Origin: an uncultured Maribacter sp. | Lineage (GTDB): Bacteria > Bacteroidota > Bacteroidia > Flavobacteriales > Flavobacteriaceae | Assembly (NCBI GenBank): GCA_947504045.1 | Contig: CANNFY010000001.1 | Coordinates: forward strand, 682,001-746,000 | Length of the DNA: 64,000 nt | Direction of reading: 5' to 3' | In this document: one piece after another, positions 35,213-43,601 of the stretch | Layout of the letters: each line of letters starts with the position of its first letter | How positions within the stretch are numbered: position 1 is the stretch's first letter | Program-made: the position numbers and the translations under genes | Notes under the pieces: model-generated | What the model was told of the DNA's origin: nothing | Databases searched by the model: none | The model's input: only the letters and a program-made list of their open reading frames with translations

Positions 35213-37849
35213 CTACTTCCAGATTACTGCTTTTTTAGTTGGTTTATCTTCGGTATTGGTAATATGCAAAATACGTGCTCTAAGTAATATAGCTCTACCT
35301 GTTTTTTGTCTGGTGTAAATTAATTGGGCGTTGTCCATATTTTTCTCCCAATGCTTTAAAAAGAGTAGCGCTCTTTCTTTTTTATCCCCAAAAATAGTAG
35401 GCACCACATAAAAGCTTTCTATACCTAGTTGCTTTTTAAACCAATGTTTTCTTAGTAATAAATACCTAGGGTTTTCTATAGGTGCTAAAACCTCTTCTAA
35501 AGCGGTTATAAAAACAGAGCTTTCATAATTTGTAGCTCCTAATAGCATACAAGAAATTGTACCATAAGTATCTAAATTAGTTTCTACCTGCAGTTTTGCA
35601 TTTGAGGTACTTATATACCCTAAATCTTGCATGGTATCTACTATTGCCCAACCCATTTTGGCAACATGCTTATGTATTTTTCCATAAGTTATGTAAAGCT
35701 TTATGGCTTTATAGGTTTTTATACCAAAGCCAAAAACAAAGGCAGATAGTAAGGCGTAAATAAATTGCAACCAACCTCTTGTTAAAAGAACCGTCATATT
35801 CTTAAGTAAAAACTCTGGTAAGAAAAAAGTAAGCATAGCAACTATTTCTACAAAACTATAGGCAACCATATCTTTATAAAGTAGTTTCTTTTGTTCAACA
35901 AAAGGTTTTTTACTTCTATGGTATTTTTTTAATTCTCTTTGTAAACCAGAACCATTTAAAACTGCTTGTTGCCATTTGTTTTTAATCTTTGCTCGGTTAG
36001 CGGATGCAAATAAAGCCTCTTTATTAGCTTTAGAAATTTCTTCTTCAGTATCCATATTAGAAACAGACAATCTATCTAGTCCACTTTCTATATATACAGG
36101 GTTTTCTTTAGAAATTCCCATAAAAGCATCAAAACGCCTAGTTAAGGTTTCGTAATCCTTTCCTTTATTTTCATCGGTTGGGTCTATACAGGCTAAATGC
36201 CAAATAACTGCAGTTTTATTTGGGTTTCCTTGTTGGGAACGAATGGCTCTTCCTCGCATTTGATTAGAAGAAACAAAAGAACCTACAAAAGATGCTAAGA
36301 TTAATGTGTTTATAGCTGGAGCGTCCCAACCTTCGCCTAAAAGAGATTTTGTTCCAATCAGTATATTAATAATTCCGTCTTGGAATAATTCTGTTACTAT
36401 TTCTACAACAGTAGTATTTCCAGAAGTGGCACTTTGTAGAATTACAAAATCAGCATCAGACTCCAATACAGAAAAATTGAGTTTCATTTGTGGATACCTT
36501 ACCAATAATTCTGTTTTAGCACTTGTGCTAATAATAACTAAGCTTCCTGTTAATATACCAATTGTTTTTTTGCTAACATTAGATGTTTTAAGCCTATGAA
36601 ATATGGGCATAACCCCTAATTTATTAATCTTGGAAACCTCATTTTGTTTCGTATTCAAATATTCTTTTCGAATATAATCTGTTAAAACAACCGTACGCAA
36701 TTCTGTTCCTAAATCTTTCTGTGCAGCCTCTGCAATTGCAACAATACTATTTAATTTACTAGCACTTGTAGAAAGGGTCTGGTAAAAAAGTTCAGAACCA
36801 ATTAAATCAATCCTTTTTGTTTTTAAAACCCCTAGTTTTCGCAACTTCTTTTCCCACTGTTTTAAGAGAACTTCATATTCTTGTAAGTTTTCTCTATCCT
36901 GAAAAAATAAGTAATTAAGAAGTATACGCAACCAATGTGTTGTTAAGGCAGGAAAATCTACCAATTCTTCTTTATCAAAACCTAAAACCTCTAATTTATC
37001 GGTTGCAATAGGTATATGTACACTTTGTAAATAGATAAGTAAAGCCGAGAAATAAGTAGGGTTTTGATAAATATCTTCTAAATACGTTTCTGTCTGGTGT
37101 AGAAAACGATGGTTCTGTATTAACTTTCTAAAATCAACATCAGCCTGTAAATCTTCTAATAATTGTGCTACTTTTTGTCTAAACTCATAAATGTAGTTTA
37201 TGGTACTATCCTCTGGTAAAGAAAAATGTACAAAATCTTGGTGTGCACATAAATCGCCCTCTTTAACTAAATCTGGTACCGCAATTTCATCATCAATTGG
37301 ACCACATAAATCAAAATAACGGTCCACCTCTGCACTACCACTATCGTAAGGCGGTGTTGCTGTTAACGCAACTATAGTTAGGTTTAACTCTTGCTTTATA
37401 GCATATAAACATTTCCACCATTCATTTTTTAAATGGTGTGCTTCATCTAAAACCAATGTTTGGATCCCTTGCGCTTTAAAAAAACGTAAAAAAGCCTCTT
37501 CAGATTCTTGCTTTTTAAAAAATGCATGTAAGCCTTGGTATGTACTAAAAGTAACATCAGAAGGTTCTGAAATAGCAAAAGAGAAATCTTTAAAAGGTTT
37601 TTTAGATACAAAAAACTCTTGCAAACGACTTTCCCATTGGTTACGAATGGTTAATGTTGGCGCTAAAACCAACGTCTTTTTTTCTAATTGTCTAACAATT
37701 TCAAGTCCTAAAAGAGTTTTTCCAGAACCTGGTGGCGCAATAACATGTAAATGATTGTCTTGAATATGTTGTTCAAAATTTGCTAAAAATGTTGCTTGAT
37801 AGGTTCTCCAAGGAAATTTAAAATGTAAAGACGTAAAGCTAAGCACCAA
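35213..37849 (-). CDS. DEAD/DEAH-box helicase with a C-terminal membrane region
   Basis: An 878-residue superfamily-2 helicase. Walker A APPGSGKTLL lies at 38-47, DEAH at 135-138 and ALTATPPYDSGS follows. The C-terminal helicase domain includes LIGTKSLLGEGWDAPAIN and the arginine motif NQMRGRAIRSQQG. After it, two strongly hydrophobic stretches (about 682-702 and 710-730, VAMLTFFLPEFL and FIYALLSAFVFGFG) are followed by about 140 residues of unknown fold. A helicase with apparent membrane helices is unusual. It is divergent from hemB and convergent with the lipoprotein gene. Confidence 0.85.
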   Translation of the reverse strand: MVLSFTSLHFKFPWRTYQATFLANFEQHIQDNHLHVIAPPGSGKTLLGLEIVRQLEKKTLVLAPTLTIRNQWESRLQEFFVSKKPFKDFSFAISEPSDVTFSTYQGLHAFFKKQESEEAFLRFFKAQGIQTLVLDEAHHLKNEWWKCLYAIKQELNLTIVALTATPPYDSGSAEVDRYFDLCGPIDDEIAVPDLVKEGDLCAHQDFVHFSLPEDSTINYIYEFRQKVAQLLEDLQADVDFRKLIQNHRFLHQTETYLEDIYQNPTYFSALLIYLQSVHIPIATDKLEVLGFDKEELVDFPALTTHWLRILLNYLFFQDRENLQEYEVLLKQWEKKLRKLGVLKTKRIDLIGSELFYQTLSTSASKLNSIVAIAEAAQKDLGTELRTVVLTDYIRKEYLNTKQNEVSKINKLGVMPIFHRLKTSNVSKKTIGILTGSLVIISTSAKTELLVRYPQMKLNFSVLESDADFVILQSATSGNTTVVEIVTELFQDGIINILIGTKSLLGEGWDAPAINTLILASFVGSFVSSNQMRGRAIRSQQGNPNKTAVIWHLACIDPTDENKGKDYETLTRRFDAFMGISKENPVYIESGLDRLSVSNMDTEEEISKANKEALFASANRAKIKNKWQQAVLNGSGLQRELKKYHRSKKPFVEQKKLLYKDMVAYSFVEIVAMLTFFLPEFLLKNMTVLLTRGWLQFIYALLSAFVFGFGIKTYKAIKLYITYGKIHKHVAKMGWAIVDTMQDLGYISTSNAKLQVETNLDTYGTISCMLLGATNYESSVFITALEEVLAPIENPRYLLLRKHWFKKQLGIESFYVVPTIFGDKKERALLFLKHWEKNMDNAQLIYTRQKTGRAILLRARILHITNTEDKPTKKAVIWK

Positions 37850-37908
37850 CTACAAAAGGATTTTAAAGACAAATATTAGTATAAATGTAGACAAACAACG
37901 TTTTACAA

Positions 37909-37923
37909 GCCAATAATATTGGC
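37909..37923. promoter_or_regulatory. GCCAATA palindrome between helicase and hemB
   Basis: GCCAATA (37909-37915) and TATTGGC (37917-37923) form a 7-bp perfect inverted repeat with a single central base. It lies in the 138-bp divergent region between the two gene starts and could be an operator. Role inferred. Confidence 0.3.
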
Positions 37924-37987
37924 GTAAGCCACAATTCTATTCTCGTTTTTCTTTTCTTTGTAGTATAAAACACTTTTATATTAAATT

Positions 37988-38977
37988 ATGTATCCACTAA
38001 TAAGAAACCGAAGATTACGTAGTAATATAGCCATTCGTAGATTAGTTCGTGAAACTATAATTACTCCAGATGATTTTCTTGTTCCTTTGTTTGTTGTTGA
38101 AGGTAAAGGAATAAAAAAAGAAATTCCGTCTATGCCAGGGCAATATCATTTAAGTTTAGACAATTTACAAAAAGAGGTAAAAGAACTATGGAATATGGGA
38201 CTTTGTGCGGTGTTACTTTTTGCAAAAGTTCCAGATAACCTAAAAGATAATAAAGGAACAGAAGCTCTAAATCCGGATGGATTAATGCAACGTGCTGTTA
38301 AGGCGGTTAAAGATGCTTGCCCGCAAATGTTAGTTATGACCGATGTTGCTTTAGATCCATTTTCTATTTATGGTCATGATGGTATTGTTGAAAACGGACA
38401 AATAGTAAATGACGAGTCTTCCGAAGTACTTGCAGAAATGAGTGTTTCCCATGCAGAAGCTGGAGCAGATTTTGTTGCACCAAGTGATATGATGGATGGT
38501 AGAATATTAACCATTAGAGAAGCTTTAGAAGATGAAGGCTATACCAATACTGGAATAATGAGCTATAGCGCAAAATACGCTAGTGCCTTTTATGGTCCTT
38601 TTAGAGATGCTTTGGATTCTGCACCAGTAGACAATAAAAATATTCCGAAAGACAAAAAAACCTACCAAATGGATTATTCCAATAGGTTTGAAGCCATTAG
38701 AGAAACCCAAATGGATATTGATGAAGGCGCCGATATTGTTATGGTAAAACCAGGTTTATGTTATTTAGACATTGTTCGCGAAATTAAAAACGAAGTTGAT
38801 GTTCCTGTTGCTGTTTACCAAGTTTCTGGAGAGTATGCTATGTTAAAAGCAGCTGCAGAAAAAGGATGGTTAGAACATGATGCTGTTATGATGGAGCAAC
38901 TAACTGCAATTAAAAGAGCTGGTGCAAATATTATTGCTAGCTATTTTGCCAAAGATGCAGTAAAACTATTAGGTTAA
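37988..38977 (+). CDS. hemB: Delta-aminolevulinic acid dehydratase (non-zinc type)
   Basis: Condenses two 5-aminolevulinate molecules into porphobilinogen. The 329-residue protein has both Schiff-base lysine segments: SYSAKYASAFYGPF and IVMVKPGLCYLDI. The metal-site segment reads DVALDPFSIYGHDG rather than the DVCLCxYxxHGHC form of zinc enzymes, so this is the magnesium/cation-activated type. Length is normal. It is separated from the hemA-hemF cluster by the divergent helicase gene. Confidence 0.97.
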   Translation: MYPLIRNRRLRSNIAIRRLVRETIITPDDFLVPLFVVEGKGIKKEIPSMPGQYHLSLDNLQKEVKELWNMGLCAVLLFAKVPDNLKDNKGTEALNPDGLMQRAVKAVKDACPQMLVMTDVALDPFSIYGHDGIVENGQIVNDESSEVLAEMSVSHAEAGADFVAPSDMMDGRILTIREALEDEGYTNTGIMSYSAKYASAFYGPFRDALDSAPVDNKNIPKDKKTYQMDYSNRFEAIRETQMDIDEGADIVMVKPGLCYLDIVREIKNEVDVPVAVYQVSGEYAMLKAAAEKGWLEHDAVMMEQLTAIKRAGANIIASYFAKDAVKLLG

Positions 38978-39232
38978 AATTAAAAAAGAACACTAAAAAT
39001 AGTAATTTATACTTTTTGGTATTTTTATAAAACAATACGTAGTAAAAAAAGTAATTAATGTTCCTATAATTAGCAATATAGGCAAAATCGTATATGATTT
39101 TACAATTGCGTTTTATTAAAACAAAGTTCCTTTTAACACCGTTTGTAAAGAAAACAAACTATAAATTAACTACTTATATAAAAACAAAAACTAAGTAAAT
39201 TTATCCGTATTTTTATACCCTAAACACTATAC

Positions 39233-40354
39233 ATGGCACTTTTAATTTTTTATGCATTAATATCTATATTCTTTTCTTTCTTATGCTCTATTTTAGAAGC
39301 AGTGTTATTAAGTATAACACCAACATTTATTAATGTAAAGAAAAAAGAAGGGAAAGCTTTTGCAGAAACCCTAGAAGAACTTAAAAAAGATGTAGACAAA
39401 CCGCTTATTGCTATACTTACTATAAATACAATTGCCCATACAGTTGGTGCAATTTTAGTTGGTGTACAAGCTAAAGTTGCGTACCAAGAAATGTATGGCA
39501 GTGCGCAACGTTCTTTTTTCGGTATACAATTTTCAGAAGAACTTATGGTTGGCGTAGTTTCTACCATAATGACCTTGCTTATTTTAATTGCATCTGAAAT
39601 TATTCCAAAAACTATAGGAGCAACCTACTGGAGACAGCTTTCTAATTTTTCGGCTAAATCTCTTAAAATAATGGTGTTGCTCTTAAAATGGACCGGACTA
39701 TTATGGATTTTACAGTTATTTACAAGACTAGTAGGTGGCAAAGGGCATCATGGTAGTGTGTTAAGTAGAGAAGATTTTACTGCAATGACAGATATTGCTC
39801 ATGAAGAAGGTGTTTTTCAAAAATCAGAATCTACTATTATAAAAAACTTATTACGTTTTGATGAGGTTTTAGTAAAAGATGTAATGACGCCTAGAGCAGT
39901 TATGAAAATAGCTTCAGAACAAAAAACCATTCGGTCTTTTTTTGATGAAAATCCAAAATTACGATTCTCTCGTATTCCTGTTTACGGCGAAAAGGTAGAC
40001 CATATTACAGGTTTTGTTCTTAAAGACACGATACTTGAAGAAATAATAAACGAAAATGATGATATTCCTTTATCAGAAATAAAAAGAGATATAATAATTG
40101 TAAAAAGAAACACCCCTATACCAGAGCTTTTTGATATTATTATTGCTAAAAGAGAACATATTGCATTGGTAGTTGACGAATATGGTTCTGTTAGTGGTAT
40201 AGTTACTATGGAAGATGTTATAGAAACACTTTTAGGTTTAGAAATAATGGATGAAAGCGATAGTGTAGAAGATTTACAACTTTTTGCAAGAAAAAAATGG
40301 GAAACAAGAGCTAAAGAAATTGGTATTATTGAAGAAAATACAAAGTTAGAGTAA
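39233..40354 (+). CDS. CNNM/CorC-family membrane protein with CBS domains
   Basis: A 373-residue protein: an N-terminal CNNM transmembrane domain (residues 1-170; helices near 5-25, 58-78, 105-125, 140-160) and a CBS-domain pair (about 215-335; DEVLVKDVMTPR and HIALVVDEYGSVSGIVTMED). It lacks the C-terminal CorC domain of longer family members (about 430 residues). It likely exports or senses Mg2+ or Co2+, by family. The Ogt gene follows after 1 nt. Confidence 0.87.
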   Translation: MALLIFYALISIFFSFLCSILEAVLLSITPTFINVKKKEGKAFAETLEELKKDVDKPLIAILTINTIAHTVGAILVGVQAKVAYQEMYGSAQRSFFGIQFSEELMVGVVSTIMTLLILIASEIIPKTIGATYWRQLSNFSAKSLKIMVLLLKWTGLLWILQLFTRLVGGKGHHGSVLSREDFTAMTDIAHEEGVFQKSESTIIKNLLRFDEVLVKDVMTPRAVMKIASEQKTIRSFFDENPKLRFSRIPVYGEKVDHITGFVLKDTILEEIINENDDIPLSEIKRDIIIVKRNTPIPELFDIIIAKREHIALVVDEYGSVSGIVTMEDVIETLLGLEIMDESDSVEDLQLFARKKWETRAKEIGIIEENTKLE

Positions 40355-40355
40355 A

Positions 40356-40829
40356 ATGGAAGAGGCATTTATTAAAACTCCATTAGGCATTACCAAAATA
40401 ACTGGTAATGAAAATGGTATTGCCTCTATTATTGTTCTAAATTCTAATGTTCCTCTTACCACAATTATACCAGAAGTTTTAGAAGATGCTGTGTACCAAC
40501 TTACCGAATATTTCAATGAAGAACGCAAAGTCTTTAATTTAACCTTAAATCCAGAAGGAACTAGTTTTCAAAAAAAGGTTTGGAAAGCTTTAGAAGATAT
40601 ACCCTATGGAAAAACAGTTTCTTATATGGATTTATCTAAAACCCTAGGAGACCCAAAAGCTATACGTGCCGTAGCAGCTGCAAATGGCAAAAATCCGCTT
40701 TGGATTGTAGTACCTTGCCATAGAGTAATTGGTAGTGATGGTTCTTTAACCGGTTATGCAGGTGGTTTACACCGTAAAAAATGGCTTTTAGAATTAGAAA
40801 GTCCTTCAAAACAGACCTCTTTATTTTAG
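40356..40829 (+). CDS. ogt: Methylated-DNA-protein-cysteine methyltransferase
   Basis: Repairs O6-alkylguanine by transferring the alkyl group to its own cysteine. The 157-residue protein has the active-site PCHRV (VVPCHRVIGSDGSLTGYAGG) and the DNA-binding helix motif GNPKAIRAVAAA-like segment DPKAIRAVAAANGKNP. It has no AdaA-type N-terminal domain. It starts 1 nt after the CNNM gene. A repeat element lies 5 nt beyond its stop. Confidence 0.94.
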   Translation: MEEAFIKTPLGITKITGNENGIASIIVLNSNVPLTTIIPEVLEDAVYQLTEYFNEERKVFNLTLNPEGTSFQKKVWKALEDIPYGKTVSYMDLSKTLGDPKAIRAVAAANGKNPLWIVVPCHRVIGSDGSLTGYAGGLHRKKWLLELESPSKQTSLF

Positions 40830-40834
40830 TTTTT

Positions 40835-40982
40835 ACAAACCAATTAGTTTGTTGTAAACTCGTATTGTTATAAACAGAATGGAGTTTTTACTTTTCATCG
40901 ATACTAAAACATCAAAAAAAGAAGTTTTAGTAATTGGTAATAGGTTTTTTTAAACTAAAAACCGACTACCTAGTTTGTTTAT
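40835..40982 (+). repeat. Dispersed 148-bp structured intergenic repeat, copy 2
   Basis: Begins with hairpin ACAAACCAATTAGTTTGT (40835), carries the same 19-base core ACTTTTCATCGATACTAAA at 40890 (23 identical bases with the preceding TTTT) and ends with AAAACCGACTACCTAGT at 40958. Spacings (55 and 68 nt) equal those of copy 1. A different hairpin, ACTAAAAC...GTTTTAGT (about 40903-40931), replaces the terminator of copy 1. Orientation is the same as copy 1. Confidence 0.6.
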
Positions 40983-41090
40983 ATTTAAATAAACGCATTT
41001 AAAACAGTACCTTAAAAACAACTATAAACAGGGTGTTTTAAACCTAAGAGTAACCATAAATTTGTTGCTTAACCTATTATTTATAATGTA

Positions 41091-42884
41091 ATGAAAATAC
41101 CATCTTTAACAGAAATTACTACTAAAGCAGAAAGTGCTTTTAAACGTTTTCCTATTACATTAGTATGGTCTATTCTAGGCTCTTTATATTGTATGAGTAT
41201 TGTAGGAGATTCTTCGATAGATTTATTTGAGGACAAATCTAATGTATTACTCACGCTAAGCTTGGGTATAAGCTGGCTAATAGGTATTCAATTTTTTGTA
41301 GAACAATTTAAAAACAAGAAAAAATGGCTTTGGTTAAAAGTAGTTGTCCTTGCCTTATTAGGTCTTTTTTACTGGTACTACCCTAGTGTATACCATTATA
41401 CACAAAACCCTATATACCTTACTAGATTTTTTCTTTACCTTATTGCTGGGCATTTATTTGTGCTTTTTGCTCCATTCCTAGTTAAATGGGATAAAAATGC
41501 CTATTGGAATTACTTAAACCTAACTGGAGTAGCTATAACTAGAAGTCTGTTTTTTTCAGGTATTCTTTTCTTAGGGTTAGTTTTAGCTTTAGTTGCTATT
41601 GATGCTCTTTTTGATATTACAATTAAAGGAGAAAGATACGGGCAGCTTTTTATATTTTGTATTGGTACTGTAAATACTTGGATTTATTTAGCAGATTTTC
41701 CTAAAAATGTAATTCAGAATACTACCATACAATTTAACAAAGCAATTGAAGTATTGGTTAAATATATATTAATACCGTTAGTTATTCTTTACCTATTAAT
41801 ATTATATGCATATAGTGCCAAAATTGTTATAGAATGGGAATTACCTAAAGGTTGGGTCTCCTATTTAGTAATTGCACTATCTGTTTTAGGCTATGTAATT
41901 CAAATCATAATAAACCCTATTCAAAAAAGTATACAATCTTGGACAATTAATAGGTTTTTTCCTTGGTTTTACTTCTTATTAATTCCGTTAAACATACTAT
42001 TATTTGTTGCTATTTTTAGGAGGATTAATGATTATGGAATTACAGAAAACAGATATTTTGTACTGGCAATTGCAATATGGAATGTAGCCATGATTGCCTA
42101 TTTATTATTATCTAAAACAAAGGCGTTAAGAACAATTCCTATTTCTTTATTTGCAATTGCAATTTTTTCTTCCTTTGGTTTTTGGGGAGCGCATAGTGTT
42201 TCTATTGCCAGCCAAACAAAGCGTTTTGAAAACATATTTACTTCAATAAAAGAAAATAATAACAATGCAACTGGTTTAGAACTATCACAACTAAAATCAA
42301 TTCTAAACTACTTAGAAGAACATGAAAAAATAACAAATCTAAATAAAATTACACAGTTAAACTTAGAAGATTTTAGACAAGTAACAAGTGATCCTAACAT
42401 ACCTGGATATTTAGAAAAGAACAAAATATGGAAAAAATTAGGTATTAATGTTGACCCACTATCAATTACAGTGGAACAACAAAATGACACTTATTATAAT
42501 CTTGATAATTATAGTAATTATAAGTTTTCAGAATCTATTAAGGAATTTGATTATTTCACATATCTAAAATATTATAATACCTCGAAAACTATTGATGCTG
42601 GAGAATATGAAGTTGAATTAGATATGGAATCTATAAAAATGAGTGTTCATTCAAAAAATGATACCACTAATAAAATAGAAATTCCTTTACACGAAAAATT
42701 AACTACGCTTTCTTATAAAAACCCAAGGCTAAACAATTTAGATAAAGAAAACTTTATAATAGAAGTAAAAACCAATACGTTACATGTAAAAATGTATTTT
42801 AATGAACTAAGCTTTAGACTTAAAAGTGATAACCATTTAGAATTATATCATTTTAGCTCGTTTATGTTTCTAAAAGAAAATTAA
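41091..42884 (+). CDS. DUF4153 family integral membrane protein
   Basis: A 597-residue protein with about 12 hydrophobic segments over residues 15-365, fitting DUF4153 (SLFFSGILFLGLVLALVAID, LFIFCIGTVNTWIYLADFPK), then a 220-residue soluble C-terminal tail. Function is unknown. The N-terminus is MKIPSLTEITTK. It is followed after 3 nt by the exonuclease gene. Confidence 0.82.
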   Translation: MKIPSLTEITTKAESAFKRFPITLVWSILGSLYCMSIVGDSSIDLFEDKSNVLLTLSLGISWLIGIQFFVEQFKNKKKWLWLKVVVLALLGLFYWYYPSVYHYTQNPIYLTRFFLYLIAGHLFVLFAPFLVKWDKNAYWNYLNLTGVAITRSLFFSGILFLGLVLALVAIDALFDITIKGERYGQLFIFCIGTVNTWIYLADFPKNVIQNTTIQFNKAIEVLVKYILIPLVILYLLILYAYSAKIVIEWELPKGWVSYLVIALSVLGYVIQIIINPIQKSIQSWTINRFFPWFYFLLIPLNILLFVAIFRRINDYGITENRYFVLAIAIWNVAMIAYLLLSKTKALRTIPISLFAIAIFSSFGFWGAHSVSIASQTKRFENIFTSIKENNNNATGLELSQLKSILNYLEEHEKITNLNKITQLNLEDFRQVTSDPNIPGYLEKNKIWKKLGINVDPLSITVEQQNDTYYNLDNYSNYKFSESIKEFDYFTYLKYYNTSKTIDAGEYEVELDMESIKMSVHSKNDTTNKIEIPLHEKLTTLSYKNPRLNNLDKENFIIEVKTNTLHVKMYFNELSFRLKSDNHLELYHFSSFMFLKEN

Positions 42885-42887
42885 TTT

Positions 42888-43601
42888 ATGCTACAAAAAT
42901 TAAACTTAGACTATATACTTTTCTTAGATATAGAAACTGTTCCTGAACAAGAGCATTTTGGCAATTTAGATGCCGATAAAAAGGAACTTTGGGAACAAAA
43001 ATCTAGATACCAACGTAAAGACGACTTTACTGCAGAGGAATTTTACGACCGTGCAGGTATTTGGGCAGAGTTTGGTAAAATTGTTTGTATTTCTGTTGGG
43101 TACTTTAATTTTAAAGGAGATATAAGAACTTTTAGAGTTACTACTTTTCATGGCCATGAAAAAACGCTTTTAAAGGAGTTTAAAAATTTATTAGATACCC
43201 ATTTTAGCAGTCCAAAACATTTACTTTGTGGACATAATGGTAAGGAGTTCGATTTTCCTTACATAGCACGTAGAATGCTAATTCATGGTATAGATTTACC
43301 GTATAAATTAAATTTATTTGGTAAAAAGCCATGGGAAATTCCGCATTTAGATACTATGGAGTTATGGAAATTTGGCGACTACAAACATTTTACATCGCTT
43401 AAACTTATGGCAAATGTTTTAGGAATTGCATCACCAAAAGAAGATATTGATGGTAGTATGGTACGCGAAGTTTTTTACAAAGACAAGGATATTGATCGTA
43501 TTTGTACCTATTGCGAGTTAGATGTTATTACTACAGCCCAGGTTTTTCTACGTTTACGAAACGATGACCTATTAGTTGATTCTGAAATTAAGCGTATTTA
43601 A
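42888..43601 (+). CDS. Predicted 3'-5' exonuclease, PolB-like (DEDD family)
   Basis: A 237-residue nuclease domain. Exo I is LFLDIETVPEQ (D and E), Exo II is CGHNGKEFDFPYIARRML, and Exo III is YCELDVITTAQVFLRL, the set for two-metal-ion 3'-5' exonucleases of the PolB-like group. No polymerase domain is attached. It probably acts in DNA repair or RNA processing, by family only. It overlaps the subtilase gene by 4 bp at the stop codons (convergent). Confidence 0.87.
   Translation: MLQKLNLDYILFLDIETVPEQEHFGNLDADKKELWEQKSRYQRKDDFTAEEFYDRAGIWAEFGKIVCISVGYFNFKGDIRTFRVTTFHGHEKTLLKEFKNLLDTHFSSPKHLLCGHNGKEFDFPYIARRMLIHGIDLPYKLNLFGKKPWEIPHLDTMELWKFGDYKHFTSLKLMANVLGIASPKEDIDGSMVREVFYKDKDIDRICTYCELDVITTAQVFLRLRNDDLLVDSEIKRI

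Noticed and set aside
40346-40528. Short minus-strand ORF over ogt start
   Set aside because: Overlaps a well-supported gene and shows no coding evidence.
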